Origin: Deltaproteobacteria bacterium | GTDB lineage: Bacteria > Desulfobacterota > Binatia > HRBIN30 > CADEER01 | Assembly (NCBI GenBank): GCA_029262455.1 | Contig: JAJCZJ010000046.1 | Location: forward strand, 1 to 64,000 | Length of the DNA stretch: 64,000 bases | Direction of reading: 5' to 3' | Part shown: positions 34,872 to 44,779 of the stretch, one piece after another | Layout of the letters: each line of letters begins with the position of its first letter | Numbering within the stretch: the stretch's first letter is position 1 | Made by a program: the position numbers and the translations under genes | Notes under the pieces: model-generated | The model's input: the letters and a program-made list of their open reading frames with translations, nothing else | The model's database searches: none | What the model was told of the DNA's origin: nothing

Positions 34872-36128
34872 ATGAGGTTTGGTGTCTTCTACGAGTTGCA
34901 ACTGCCGCGGCCCTGGGAAGAGGGGGCAGAGCATCGCTTGTTTCACGAAGCTCTCGACCAGGTCGTGTTGGCCGACAAGCTGGGGATCGACTACGCCTGG
35001 GAGGTCGAGCATCACTTCTTGGAAGAGTACTCACACTCGTCGGCACCTGAGGTGTTCCTGGCGGCGGCAGCCGCGCGAACCACGAACATCCGCTTGGCTC
35101 ACGGGATCCGGCAGGTCATCGCCAACTACAATCATCCCGCGCGCACGGCCGAGACAGTGGCAACCCTGGACCTGATTTCCGACGGCAGAGTGGACTTCGG
35201 AATCGGCGAGGGCGCGACGCGCCTCGAGCTCGGTGGCTTCGACATTCCCGCCAAGCGCAAACGGGCGATGTCCCTCGAGGCGGCAGAACAAATCGCGAAC
35301 ATGATGGTGATGGAGCCTTATCCAGGCTTCGATGGGGAGTCGTTCTCGATGCCCTGTCGCAACGTGTTGCCCAAGCCGATGCAGAAACCGCACCCGCCGA
35401 TGTGGATGGCCTGTACCAATCGCGACACAATCAAAGTCGCCGCCCGCAACGGTCTTGGCGCCCTGGCTTTTTCCTTCATCGATCCGGAAGAAGCGAAAAC
35501 CTGGAGCGATGTGTACTACGACATCATCCGCAGCGAAGAATGTGTCCCGTTGGGGCACAGCGTCAACGCCAACCTCGCGGTCGTCTCTTCGTTTTCGATT
35601 CACTCGGATCGGCTCGAAGCAATTCGACGCGGCCAAGAGGGTTTCGAATTTTTCGGCTACGCCCTGCAGTCGCTGGTGACCCGCGATACGATTCCCGGTC
35701 ACTCGCAGATCTGGGAGAAGTTTCAGGCCGAGCGACAACACGACGACGACGAACTACTGCGGTTGGCAGCAACAGGAGATCCCAGCCAATTCGCCCACGC
35801 GCCCGGCATCGGGACCCCCGAGGATCTTACAAGGCACCTGAGTGAGCTGCAGAACGCCGGCGTCGATCAGGTGATTCTGATGCAGCAGGCTGGGCGAAAC
35901 CGGCACGAAGACATCTGCGAAGGGCTCGAGCTGTTCGCGAAGACCGTGTTGCCTGTTCTCGCCGAGGGGCGAGAACAACGCGAAGCGCGCAAGGCCGAAC
36001 AACTGGCTCCATTTCTCGAAGCCGCGCTAAGCCGCAAACGGACGATGCCGTCATTGGCGCAGTCGGAGATCCCGTTGGTTCGCGCCTCCGTGCAGAAGGC
36101 GCGGGTGAATCAGGGAAGTGCTACCTGA
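34872..36128 (+). CDS. LLM-class flavin-dependent monooxygenase
   Basis: A 418-residue luciferase-like TIM-barrel oxidoreductase that would use FMNH2 or F420H2. Characteristic segments are RFGVFYELQLPRPW, IDYAWEVEHHFLEEYSHSSAPEVFLAAAAARTTNIRL (split here by function), HPARTAETVATLDLISDGRVDFGIGEG and PHPPMWMACTN. The substrate is not evident. The start at 34872 corresponds to the family's usual first strand; upstream in-frame codons are untranslated leader. It stands alone, convergent with the next gene. Confidence 0.9.
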   Translation: MRFGVFYELQLPRPWEEGAEHRLFHEALDQVVLADKLGIDYAWEVEHHFLEEYSHSSAPEVFLAAAAARTTNIRLAHGIRQVIANYNHPARTAETVATLDLISDGRVDFGIGEGATRLELGGFDIPAKRKRAMSLEAAEQIANMMVMEPYPGFDGESFSMPCRNVLPKPMQKPHPPMWMACTNRDTIKVAARNGLGALAFSFIDPEEAKTWSDVYYDIIRSEECVPLGHSVNANLAVVSSFSIHSDRLEAIRRGQEGFEFFGYALQSLVTRDTIPGHSQIWEKFQAERQHDDDELLRLAATGDPSQFAHAPGIGTPEDLTRHLSELQNAGVDQVILMQQAGRNRHEDICEGLELFAKTVLPVLAEGREQREARKAEQLAPFLEAALSRKRTMPSLAQSEIPLVRASVQKARVNQGSAT

Positions 36129-36199
36129 TAGGCGGAAGCAGGGAACCCGAGTCTTCGCTCCCTTGGACTTGTCGCCCACCCGGCAGCCACCATACACCG

Positions 36200-37975
36200 C
36201 TAGCTGGGGACCAAGGCATCGACATTGGCTGCGATCACAGCGTCAGACGGGATACTCGGATCAATGACCCGAAATGCTGGCGGAACGATGAGCTGCAGTC
36301 CGGCGAGGTGACGAAAGATATAGACGCCATCGGTGGCCGCTACGACTGCGCCGTCGCCGTCCACGTCGAGCCCTTCGCCAAGAAAGGAAACCGCCGAAGA
36401 GATTTCGCCATCGGGCGGTATCGACGGGTCCAACAACCGGAAGGCCGCAGGAACGATCAGCTGGAGCCCGCCGAGCGCGCGAAATACGTAAACTCCATCC
36501 GTCGAGGCAAGGACCTGGCCGTTCCCGTCAACATCGAGGGTACCGCCACCGAGGACGGTTGGGGTCGGGGCGGTTGTCGCCGTCTCGGTCGGGGTTTGTG
36601 TCGGCAGGTCTGTCGGCGTCTGCGTCGGGGTACTGCTCGGCGTGTTCGTCGAGCTCGAAGTGAACGTCGCGGTTGGTGTGTTCGTAGGAGTGGCTGTCGG
36701 AGTCGCGGTCGGGGTGTCGGTCGGTGCACTGGTGGGCGTTTCGGTCGGAGTACCGGCGGATACCAGCCGATACATGTCGTCACCGACGGCAACATAGAGT
36801 TCGCCGTTGACGTCTTCGCCGAAGGTGGTCAGTTCGGTGCCGGCGTCAGCGACGACCGGATCGTCCAGCGTACCGACGTCGAGGGCGACGATGTCGCCGG
36901 AGCAGTAGTCGCCGAATACGTAGCGCCCGATCAGCTCGGGGATATCGGCGCCGCGGTACACGAAACCACCGGTGACGGCACAGCCACCGTTGTAGTCGTA
37001 AAGAGGATAGGTGAAGCTGTCGCACGCTGGAATGGGCGTCGGACAGTTGCCGAGTGCGCACGTACCCGGATCGCATTGATCCCCTTCTGCCACAGGCCAA
37101 CCGTAGTTCTCGCCACCGGTGCTTGCGGCCGCTTGGAAGTTGATCTCCTCACGTCTCGAGGCGCCGCTTTGGCCGACGTCGCCGATGTACATATCGCCGT
37201 TGGCACGATCAAAGGAAAAGCGCCACGGGTTGCGCAGGCCGTAGGCCCAGATCTCATTTTCGACCGCACCATCGAGGATGAACGGGTTCGTCCCGGGGAT
37301 TGCATAGTTGCGTGTGGCGTCCATCGGGAAGTCGTCACCATCTACATCGATTCGCAACATCGCACCGAGAAGGGAGTTGGTCTTCTGCGCATTGCACCCG
37401 GACCCAGAAGAATCGCAGCCGCCTCCGCCGTCGCCCATGCCGATGTAGAGATACTCGTCTGAACCGAAGACAATCTGACCGCCATTGTGATTGCCGGCAG
37501 TCTGATCGATGTCGATCACCGGCGTACCAACGGTATTGGCGATGTTCGGGTTCCCAGACACCAGGTACCGCGCGACGACGGTATTTCCGCTGTTGTCGAT
37601 ATAGTTAACGTAAAAAAAGCCGTTGGTGTCGTAGTCGGGGTGGAAGGCCATGCTGAGCAAGCCGCGCTCGTCGCCGGTTGAGAGGACGTCGCCGAAGACG
37701 AGCGTCCCGATGTCGAGAAACGCTGTCCCGAGTACGCTCGCGCCGTCGAAGACCTCAATGACGCCGATCTTGCGCACGAGAAACAGCCGGTTGTCTCCGG
37801 CTACACCGGTGTTGGCAATGTGCACGACCTGATCGTCTACGGTCGCCAGCAGCTGTAGGTCGACATCCGATGAACCGACGCCGCCGAAGCTCGAATTTAC
37901 CGTCCAAACGACCAAGACCGACGCTGCAACGGCGGCTATCAGGGAATCTACAAGGCGCGCGAAAATATTCATCAT
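36200..37975 (-). CDS. Exported glucose/sorbosone dehydrogenase-like protein with dockerin-like repeats
   Basis: A 591-residue secreted protein with an N-terminal signal. Residues about 45-405 form a GSDH-type six-bladed propeller (VGVIEVFDGASV..., LLSMAFHPDYDTNGFFYVNY, HNGGQIVFGSDEYLYIGMGDGGGG, WAYGLRNPWRFSFD), the fold of PQQ-dependent aldose dehydrogenases. A TPT linker follows, then two near-identical 55-residue units (LDVDGNGQVLASTDGVYVFR / LDVDGDGAVVAATDGVYIFR) with dockerin-like calcium loops. Likely a periplasmic or surface sugar dehydrogenase, though PQQ ligation cannot be confirmed. Confidence 0.88.
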   Translation of the reverse strand: MMNIFARLVDSLIAAVAASVLVVWTVNSSFGGVGSSDVDLQLLATVDDQVVHIANTGVAGDNRLFLVRKIGVIEVFDGASVLGTAFLDIGTLVFGDVLSTGDERGLLSMAFHPDYDTNGFFYVNYIDNSGNTVVARYLVSGNPNIANTVGTPVIDIDQTAGNHNGGQIVFGSDEYLYIGMGDGGGGCDSSGSGCNAQKTNSLLGAMLRIDVDGDDFPMDATRNYAIPGTNPFILDGAVENEIWAYGLRNPWRFSFDRANGDMYIGDVGQSGASRREEINFQAAASTGGENYGWPVAEGDQCDPGTCALGNCPTPIPACDSFTYPLYDYNGGCAVTGGFVYRGADIPELIGRYVFGDYCSGDIVALDVGTLDDPVVADAGTELTTFGEDVNGELYVAVGDDMYRLVSAGTPTETPTSAPTDTPTATPTATPTNTPTATFTSSSTNTPSSTPTQTPTDLPTQTPTETATTAPTPTVLGGGTLDVDGNGQVLASTDGVYVFRALGGLQLIVPAAFRLLDPSIPPDGEISSAVSFLGEGLDVDGDGAVVAATDGVYIFRHLAGLQLIVPPAFRVIDPSIPSDAVIAANVDALVPS

Positions 37976-38286
37976 CGTTGTCAGTGGTTGCTCGATTCAT
38001 CTCTAATGTACGTACGCCGCATCAAGGGGGACGCTACACACGCACGGCGATGCTGGCAACGCCAATTCCCGTTGCTCTAGTGCCGAGTCTGCTGCACTGC
38101 ACCCGTACGTCCGCATGTTCTGGCACGCGCGTTTGGGGAGCACTCGGGGCGGCCGGTGTCGCTTCCCGTTGCCGCCGGCTGCGTTCTCTCTGTCCCCTCC
38201 CGGGACGCGCGAAGCGGGGTTCCGGGGCAGCTGGGACTCTGGGCAGGATTCTTGACCAAGCGAGTGTTCGGCTATACGGCGACAGG
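37976..38286. other. Divergent intergenic region
   Basis: About 310 bases between the leftward dehydrogenase and the rightward quinoprotein gene. It should hold both promoters. An upstream in-frame reading of the rightward gene through this stretch is unlikely because its signal peptide begins only after 38287. Confidence 0.4.
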
Positions 38287-40125
38287 ATGCATTCTAGTGA
38301 CTTTGCCCAACTCGACGCTTCGCTCGCAGCAGATCGTTCCTCGGCTCGGGGCCTGCGGTCGTATTCCTCGCTCTTAGTCTTCGCTATTGCTGTCGTCGCC
38401 GCCGGCTGCGGGAACGACGATAGCGGGGCACTCGCGGACGCCACTCCGACACCAAAGTCTACCGCAACCTCGGGGTCGGCATCGGAGACGCCGACGCCCG
38501 TCGAGCCAACCGAGGTTTCCACCAGCTCGCCCACGCCGATCGAGCCAACGGCTGTTCCGACCAGCTCTCCCACGGCAGTCGAGCCAACGGCTGTTTCCAC
38601 CAGCTCACCCACGGCAATCGAGCCAACGGCTGTTCCGACCAGCTCTCCCACGGCAGTCGCTACGATCGCGTTGCAGATTCCTCCCGAAGTCACACAGCAC
38701 AGGGCGGACTGGCCGCTGCCGAACCGCGACTACGGCGGCACTCGCGCGACGTTCGACGCGACCATCGACTCCGACAATGTGACAAACCTCGAGGTCGCCT
38801 GGCGCACTTCGATCCCGGAGTCGGGTATATTCGGCAACCTCGCCACGACCCCGCTGATTCTCGGCGATACTGTCTACGTACAAGCGCTGAGCGCGGCCGT
38901 GTTCGCGATCGACTTCGCCACCGGCGAAGTTCTCTGGCGACAGGGACTAGACGGACTCACCCCTGGCCCAAACGGTCCAGTGGTCGGCTACGGACGCGTA
39001 TTCGCAACGACTGGCAACGCCCAAGTCGTCGCCCTAGACGCCGACACCGGTGAACGAATCTGGTCCACCTCTCTCGGCCGTACCGCGACCGAGGGTATTG
39101 ATATCCAACCCGTCCTGGTCGACGGAAAAGTTTACGTAAGCACCGTCCCTGTCACCATCGCAGGGCAGTTCATCCCCGGCGATCGCGGGATCATCCACGC
39201 GCTCGACGCAGAAACGGGCGCGATCGTTTGGTCGTTCGATACGGTGGCTTCCGACGACTTGTGGGGACACCCAGAGATCAACAGCGGCGGCGGCGCCTGG
39301 TATCCGCCAGCCGTCGACGTCAACAGCGGCACGATCTTCTGGGGTATTGGAAACGCCGCGCCGTTCCCAGGCACCGACGGTTTTCCGAACGGATCCAGTC
39401 GCCTGGGACCAAACCTTTACATGACCTCGACTGTCGCACTCAGGGCGCGGAGCGGCGAACTCGCATGGTACAACCAGGTCAAGCCACACGACTTATTTGA
39501 TCACGACTTTCAGCTCACCATGTTTGGCAAGCTCGACGTCGGCGGCGAGCAACAAGACACGGTCATTGGCACGGGCAAGACGGGGACCGTGCACGCGTTC
39601 GACCCCAGCGACGGTCAGCAACTCTGGAAAACATCGGTCGGTCTACACTCCAACGACGAACTCGAAGCACTTCCGCTCGGCGAGGAGATTCTGGTGAGCC
39701 CTGGTCTATTCGGCGGCGTGCTCACGCCGCCGGCGATGGCCGACGGCATCATCTACGTCGCTGTGCTCAACATGCCCACGCCCTACGAAGCGGATACTAC
39801 AAACCCGTTCGCATTTTCCGGCCGACTGGAAACGGCAACCGGAGAGATCGTTGCCATCGACGGAAAAGACGGCGCGATCCTGTGGACCCGGTCGATGCCG
39901 GCCGCCGCTTTCGGTGGCGCCACAGTAGTCAACGACCTCGTCTTCACCTCCACTTACGACGGTACCATTTATGCACTGCGCCGGTCCGACGGCGAAACCT
40001 TGTGGACCGACGAGACCGGCAAGCTGATCAACGGCTGGCCCGCTGTGGCTGGCGACACGGTGATCTTTCCAATCGGCGGCGGGAATCCAGGCGAAGTCGT
40101 GGCTTATCGCCTCGGATCGGACTGA
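38287..40125 (+). CDS. PQQ-type beta-propeller lipoprotein
   Basis: A 612-residue predicted lipoprotein (lipobox VVAAGC41). After a stalk with 13-residue repeats (EPTAVPTSSPTAV) comes a quinoprotein-dehydrogenase-like eight-bladed propeller: NVTNLEVAWRTSIPES, VYVQALSAAVFAIDFATGEVLW, HALDAETGAIVWSFDT and GTVHAFDPSDGQQLWKTS are tryptophan-docking-type blades. Tandem PQQ-binding Asp/Arg residues are not identifiable with certainty. Position next to the other exported propellers suggests a periplasmic oxidation role. Downstream transporter gene starts 51 bases later. Confidence 0.85.
   Translation: MHSSDFAQLDASLAADRSSARGLRSYSSLLVFAIAVVAAGCGNDDSGALADATPTPKSTATSGSASETPTPVEPTEVSTSSPTPIEPTAVPTSSPTAVEPTAVSTSSPTAIEPTAVPTSSPTAVATIALQIPPEVTQHRADWPLPNRDYGGTRATFDATIDSDNVTNLEVAWRTSIPESGIFGNLATTPLILGDTVYVQALSAAVFAIDFATGEVLWRQGLDGLTPGPNGPVVGYGRVFATTGNAQVVALDADTGERIWSTSLGRTATEGIDIQPVLVDGKVYVSTVPVTIAGQFIPGDRGIIHALDAETGAIVWSFDTVASDDLWGHPEINSGGGAWYPPAVDVNSGTIFWGIGNAAPFPGTDGFPNGSSRLGPNLYMTSTVALRARSGELAWYNQVKPHDLFDHDFQLTMFGKLDVGGEQQDTVIGTGKTGTVHAFDPSDGQQLWKTSVGLHSNDELEALPLGEEILVSPGLFGGVLTPPAMADGIIYVAVLNMPTPYEADTTNPFAFSGRLETATGEIVAIDGKDGAILWTRSMPAAAFGGATVVNDLVFTSTYDGTIYALRRSDGETLWTDETGKLINGWPAVAGDTVIFPIGGGNPGEVVAYRLGSD
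38503..38658 (+). repeat. Four tandem 39-bp coding repeats
   Basis: Four in-frame copies of a 39-base unit encoding variants of EPTAVPTSSPTAV form the lipoprotein stalk. Copies two and four are identical, giving clear scope for length variation by slippage. Confidence 0.9.
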
Positions 40126-40176
40126 GTTGAGCGCGCCAACGAACCGTCCTACGAATCGCAAGTCGCAACGCCGGCC

Positions 40177-42381
40177 ATGACGAAAAACGAACCCACGGAA
40201 CGAGAGCTGTTCGGAACCTTCGGCGGTGTCTTCACACCCTGCACGCTGACGATCCTCGGCGTCATCATGTTCCTGCGCTTCGGCCAGGTCGTCGGGCAAT
40301 CCGGGCTACTCTACGCCTTGTTGATCATCGCCGCGGCCAAGGCGATCACGACCATGACGTCGCTATCGCTGTCCGCGATCGCCACCAACACGCGGGTCAA
40401 AGGTGGCGGCGCCTACTATCTGATCAGCCGCAGCCTAGGCGTCGAATTCGGTGGGGCCATCGGCGTGTTCTTCTTTCTCGCGCAGGCAATCTCGGTGGCG
40501 ATGTACGTCATCGGCTTCACGGAAGCGGTGCTCCACTCGGTACCATTGCTGCGGCCTTACTCAGTCGAAGTTGCTAGCATCGTCAACCTCGCCACCTTTA
40601 CCTGCGTGTACATCGGTGCCGGGTGGACGATCCGACTCCAGTACGGAATCCTGGTCGTCTTGCTGCTGGCGGTGAGCGTGTCTTTTATCGGCGCGGCACA
40701 AGCGTTCGACTCATCCATCCTCGCGGCCAACTTGCAGCCCTCATTCACGCCGGGAGAGGATTTGTTCTCGAACTTCGCCCTCTTCTTCCCGGCAGTCACC
40801 GGGATCATGGCCGGGGCCAACATGTCGGGAGACCTCAAAGATCCCGCCAAATCGATTCCCCGCGGGACGCTTGGCGCGGTTGCGTTCACCGCTCTGATCT
40901 ACGTGTCCCAGGCGGTCCTCATGGCGGGGTCGCGTGATCGCGTCGAGTTGATTGCCAATCCTCTGATTCTCAAAGACATCGCGATCGTACCGCTACTCGT
41001 CACCGCGGGCGTCCTAGCAGCCACCCTATCCTCCGCGCTCGGGTCGATGATGGGAGCGCCGCGCATCTTGCAAGCGTTCGCGCGTGACGGCGTGTTTCAG
41101 TTTCTGAGCTTTTTCTCCGTTAGCGGCGGCGCCAACAACGAGCCGCGGCGGGCGACGATGCTCACCTTCCTGATTGCACAAACATGCGTACTGCTCGCCG
41201 ACCTCAACGCCATCGCTCCGATTATCACCATGTTCTTCATGATCACGTACGGCACGCTCAATCTCGCAACCTTCTCCGAATCGATCTCAAAGAACCCGAG
41301 CTACCGGCCGACGTTCCGCTACTGCCACTGGTCGGTCTCGTTGCTCGGCGCTGTTAGCTGTCTCGCCGTCATGTTTCTCATCGACCCGCTGTGGGCGATC
41401 GTCTCAATCATCCTCATGGCTCTGTTGCGTTGGTACATCGGCTTTCGCGAGATCGAAGCGCGCTGGGGGGATACACGCTCTGGCGTGATCTTCGAAAGAC
41501 TACGTCTCAGCCTGCTACGCCTCGACGGCGAGTTGGTTCACCCAAAAAACTGGCGCCCGATTCTGCTCGCTCTCTCCGGCGTCGGCTGGACGCGGCCTCA
41601 CATTCCCGTCCTCGGCCACTGGCTCACCGCCGGACACGGAATCCTCAGCATCGCTCAGGTCGTAACCGGCGAGATGGATGACCACGCCGATCGACAAAAC
41701 GACTACGAGCGCGCCCTGCGCACGTTCATCGCGCGAGAAGACTTAGAGGCGTTTCCCGCTGTCGTGGTTTCGGATGACCTCGGCACGGGGATCGAGGCAC
41801 TGATTCAGTGCCACGGCCTCGGCGGCATTCGGCCGAACACGGTGCTCATGGGCTGGCCGAGCTCGTCCGAACGAGCCGAGGCGTTTGGCACCTCGCTGCG
41901 ACTCGTGCAACAGCTGCGCCGTAGCCTGGTCGTCGCTCGCTTTGCAGAAACGTCGGACGACAACGCCGACCCCTGGGAGGTGCCCGCCGGCAGCATCGAT
42001 ATCTGGTGGCGCGGACGCGACAATGGTTCGTTGATGTTACTGCTCGGACACCTCTTGCGGCAGAATCCAGCATGGAGAGACAATCAGATCCGCCTGATTC
42101 GCATGGTCGAAAACGAGGCGGCTCGAGACGACGTGCGCAAGCATCTCACCGACCTGGCGGCGACTTCCAGGATCGAGGCCACGCCGGTCGCAATCGTCTC
42201 TAACGATGTGCCGCAGACGATCCAGACAGTGTCTGCCGCCGCCTCCATCACGATCCTCGGCTTCGAACCCCCGGAAGACGGCACCGAAGAGAAGTTTTTC
42301 GCTTCTATCGAAAAGACGGTCGGCAACTTACCGCGTGTACTCCTCATCAAAAGCGCTGGCGGGATGGAGCTCGAGTCTTAG
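40177..42381 (+). CDS. SLC12-like (cation-chloride cotransporter/amino-acid permease) transporter
   Basis: A 734-residue membrane transporter of the APC superfamily. FGGVFTPCTLTILGVIMFLRFG, SLSLSAIATNTRVKGGGAYYLI and FFPAVTGIMAGANMSGDLKDP are the conserved TM1, TM3 and TM6-type blocks of Na-K-Cl cotransporter-like proteins. About eleven hydrophobic helices are followed by a long cytosolic C-terminal domain (from about residue 440) that resembles SLC12 C-termini. The ion or solute is unknown. No strong Shine-Dalgarno at the ATG. Confidence 0.87.
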   Translation: MTKNEPTERELFGTFGGVFTPCTLTILGVIMFLRFGQVVGQSGLLYALLIIAAAKAITTMTSLSLSAIATNTRVKGGGAYYLISRSLGVEFGGAIGVFFFLAQAISVAMYVIGFTEAVLHSVPLLRPYSVEVASIVNLATFTCVYIGAGWTIRLQYGILVVLLLAVSVSFIGAAQAFDSSILAANLQPSFTPGEDLFSNFALFFPAVTGIMAGANMSGDLKDPAKSIPRGTLGAVAFTALIYVSQAVLMAGSRDRVELIANPLILKDIAIVPLLVTAGVLAATLSSALGSMMGAPRILQAFARDGVFQFLSFFSVSGGANNEPRRATMLTFLIAQTCVLLADLNAIAPIITMFFMITYGTLNLATFSESISKNPSYRPTFRYCHWSVSLLGAVSCLAVMFLIDPLWAIVSIILMALLRWYIGFREIEARWGDTRSGVIFERLRLSLLRLDGELVHPKNWRPILLALSGVGWTRPHIPVLGHWLTAGHGILSIAQVVTGEMDDHADRQNDYERALRTFIAREDLEAFPAVVVSDDLGTGIEALIQCHGLGGIRPNTVLMGWPSSSERAEAFGTSLRLVQQLRRSLVVARFAETSDDNADPWEVPAGSIDIWWRGRDNGSLMLLLGHLLRQNPAWRDNQIRLIRMVENEAARDDVRKHLTDLAATSRIEATPVAIVSNDVPQTIQTVSAAASITILGFEPPEDGTEEKFFASIEKTVGNLPRVLLIKSAGGMELES

Positions 42382-42466
42382 CAGTCCGCTTGGACGAAAC
42401 GGGCTCTACTGGCACTGCCGGTCGTCCACGAGTAGGTTCAGCCGTAAGAACGGGAGCAAACAAGCC

Positions 42467-42808
42467 GTGGGGGAATCAACGGAGTTTCCAGAGAAAACAT
42501 GCACGCTCGATCGTCTGGTGCGACAGAAGCGCCTCGTCGAGGCTGTCTTGTCAGGACAGAAGACCGAACAGCGCCGCGACGGGGTCTACGGCTACCCTGG
42601 CGAGAGTTTCGAACTCGAGGGGCGAATTTTTGAGATCGTCTCGCTTACTCACGACCGCCTCGGTGATATCGGCGAGACCGAGGCGCGCTCGGAGGGATTC
42701 GAGAGTTTCGAACAATACAAATCCCTCATCGTGCGGATGCACAAGGGGATGGAATGGGATCCGGAGCATCGGGTCTGGGTCCACCGCTTCCGCGAAGTCG
42801 CCCGCTAG
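42467..42808 (+). CDS. ASCH-domain protein
   Basis: A 113-residue protein from a GTG start, with GGGAG ten bases upstream. RLVEAVLSGQKTEQRR and PGESFELEGRIFEIVSLT are the ASCH beta-barrel strands found in RNA-binding and YqfB-type N4-acetylcytidine amidohydrolases. Whether it is enzymatic is uncertain. Lies downstream of the SLC12-like gene on the same strand. Confidence 0.78.
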   Translation: MGESTEFPEKTCTLDRLVRQKRLVEAVLSGQKTEQRRDGVYGYPGESFELEGRIFEIVSLTHDRLGDIGETEARSEGFESFEQYKSLIVRMHKGMEWDPEHRVWVHRFREVAR

Positions 42809-42895
42809 CGACACGCCGGGCTCCACCGAGCTTCGCCCCCACAACGAGCTCCTGCCGGCGCAGAGCTGATCCCTCAACGAGCTCCTGACGCCAAG

Positions 42896-44131
42896 CTATT
42901 CGAGAAACCCGTCACACTCGACCCGCCTCAGCACATTGATGATGTCGGCGGTGCCTGTAAGCAACGGGCCTATATCGTCGTTGCCAAAGTTCGCCTCGCC
43001 CGCAGCGATCAAGGCGTTGAGATCCGACTGAAACTGCAGCAGCTGATCTCGATCCGCAGGCTGGAAGCGATCCGCATCGGCGGCCCCGGCATTCACAGCC
43101 CGAGCGATCGCCTGGGCATCAGCGAACGTCGCAGTCGGTAGGTTCGACAACGGCGTGAACGGCGGCGCTTCGTCCGCCATGATCAGCTGCATCGCCAGGT
43201 CGGTGCCGATGCGTGTCTGCATCTCGAGCTTGCCGAAGTCGACGATCTCAAGCTCGTCCCCGTTGGTGTGGTAGCACGGCCCGTTGGCGTCGGAAAAGAA
43301 CACCGTGGGAACGCCCGCATTGACCAGGTTCACATAGTCGCTGCGCAGTTGACCGAAAATGAAACTCAACGACTCAACGTTCAAAGGCTCCTCGGCGAGA
43401 GCACGATCCAACATGCCACTAAACTCAGCCCCACCGGTTTCAGCCCCGATCGCAAAACTAAACGAGCGCAGGCTGGGCGCAATATTGTTCCCCAGAATGT
43501 CAAAGTTGAGGTAACCGACCGTATCGGCCAAGGAGACGAGCGGATTGCCGACGTAGTACGCGGATCCTAGCAAACCGTCTTCTTCTCGATCCCAAAGCGC
43601 GAGAACGACCGAACGACGAGGTGGACTGGGCAAGGCATCGACGGCCCGCCCGATCGCCAACACGGCCGCAACACCCGTAGCGTTGTCCGTCGCACCATTG
43701 CAGATCGAGTCGTTCGCCTGCACAATATCACACTCGGCCCCAGAAATGTGATCGTAGTGCGCACCCACCATCACATACTCGTCAGCGAGATCGCCCCCGG
43801 GGATGACGGAAAGAATATTCGTCCCCTGCGGAAAGTGCTGCTTGAAGGCGTCGTCGCCAGAAGCAGATCCGTCTAGACCAACCGAAAACTGACGCAACAC
43901 GCCGATCAGGTAGTCTTGCGACAATTGCGACCCCGCCGTGTCGTTGTCGCGGCCGGTGAAGCGGTCACTCGCAAGCTCGCTGACATCTGTTGCATCCAGA
44001 AAGCTCGCAGGCGCCCCAGCCACGCCATCATCGTCGTCACCGCAAGCGACGAACACCAGGGCGAGCACAAACATAATCGCACATACTTTGCCCGCGGAGC
44101 CGAATCTCGTTCCATGCAAGTATCCACTCAT
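42896..44131 (-). CDS. M28-family zinc aminopeptidase lipoprotein
   Basis: A 411-residue predicted lipoprotein (lipobox ALVFVACGD). The zinc ligands and catalytic residues of M28 peptidases are all visible: GAHYDH (first His), NGATDNATGVA (bridging Asp), WDREEDGLLGS (catalytic Glu and Glu ligand), FDILGN (Asp) and YHTNGDE (second His). Likely cleaves peptides at the periplasmic face or outer membrane. It is convergent with the ASCH gene and upstream of nothing co-directional. Confidence 0.92.
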   Translation of the reverse strand: MSGYLHGTRFGSAGKVCAIMFVLALVFVACGDDDDGVAGAPASFLDATDVSELASDRFTGRDNDTAGSQLSQDYLIGVLRQFSVGLDGSASGDDAFKQHFPQGTNILSVIPGGDLADEYVMVGAHYDHISGAECDIVQANDSICNGATDNATGVAAVLAIGRAVDALPSPPRRSVVLALWDREEDGLLGSAYYVGNPLVSLADTVGYLNFDILGNNIAPSLRSFSFAIGAETGGAEFSGMLDRALAEEPLNVESLSFIFGQLRSDYVNLVNAGVPTVFFSDANGPCYHTNGDELEIVDFGKLEMQTRIGTDLAMQLIMADEAPPFTPLSNLPTATFADAQAIARAVNAGAADADRFQPADRDQLLQFQSDLNALIAAGEANFGNDDIGPLLTGTADIINVLRRVECDGFLE

Positions 44132-44239
44132 CGGAACTCCATACCAGCAGAAGCGGACGCAGCAAACCGAAACGCACGTCTGCGCTCCGATTCTACGGCC
44201 GGATCGAGAGCCAACTGCTCCGGTCTTGGGGCAGAGGCG

Positions 44240-44518
44240 CTATTGAGGCGCTGTACCGAACCTTCGTGCGGTCCGCTCCCGTGCCTTGGCCGCCTCGATA
44301 TCACGATCGCGGGCCGGGGAATTGGTCACCAGAGAGTCGAGAAGATCGTGTGCGACGTGTGCAACCTCCTCGATCGCCCGGTCAAAGCACTCCTGGTTCG
44401 CCTGCGACGGCTTGTTGAACCCACTGAGCTTGCGCACGAACTGCAGCGACGCTGCGCGAATCTCATCGTCGGTCGCCGGCGGCTCGAAGTTGAACAGAGT
44501 CTTGATGTTCCTACACAT
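44240..44518 (-). CDS. DUF2277-family small protein
   Basis: A 92-residue conserved protein of unknown function: MCRNIKTLFNFEPPATDDEI, FVRKLSGFNKPSQANQECFD and AHVAHDLLDSL are the family signatures. The start at 44518 follows a strong AGGAGG; the upstream in-frame ATG does not fit the family N-terminus. Confidence 0.9.
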   Translation of the reverse strand: MCRNIKTLFNFEPPATDDEIRAASLQFVRKLSGFNKPSQANQECFDRAIEEVAHVAHDLLDSLVTNSPARDRDIEAAKARERTARRFGTAPQ

Positions 44519-44779
44519 TGGACCTCCTACGCTCGCGACGCCAACGTCAGTTGAACGGCTGCCACCGCCCACCACAATAAACATTCGCTAGTCCCAGTAC
44601 TGGACTGTTTCAAGGGCTGAGCCCTAACAGCCCGTTGACCAACGGAACGCGCCCTGCAAACAGCCTTTCGACCACCAATCGCTACATCCTCACAAACACG
44701 CCGTAGAGATAGCGGAATCCTTCAAGACTCGCCGAAGCAATCGAGTTGCGGCGAGACCAGTCGCGGCGTAGTCAGGCGT

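Noticed and set aside
36308-37462. A 384-residue rightward frame
   Set aside because: Antisense to the glucose/sorbosone dehydrogenase, with no motifs; shadow of the periodic TP-linker and propeller codons.
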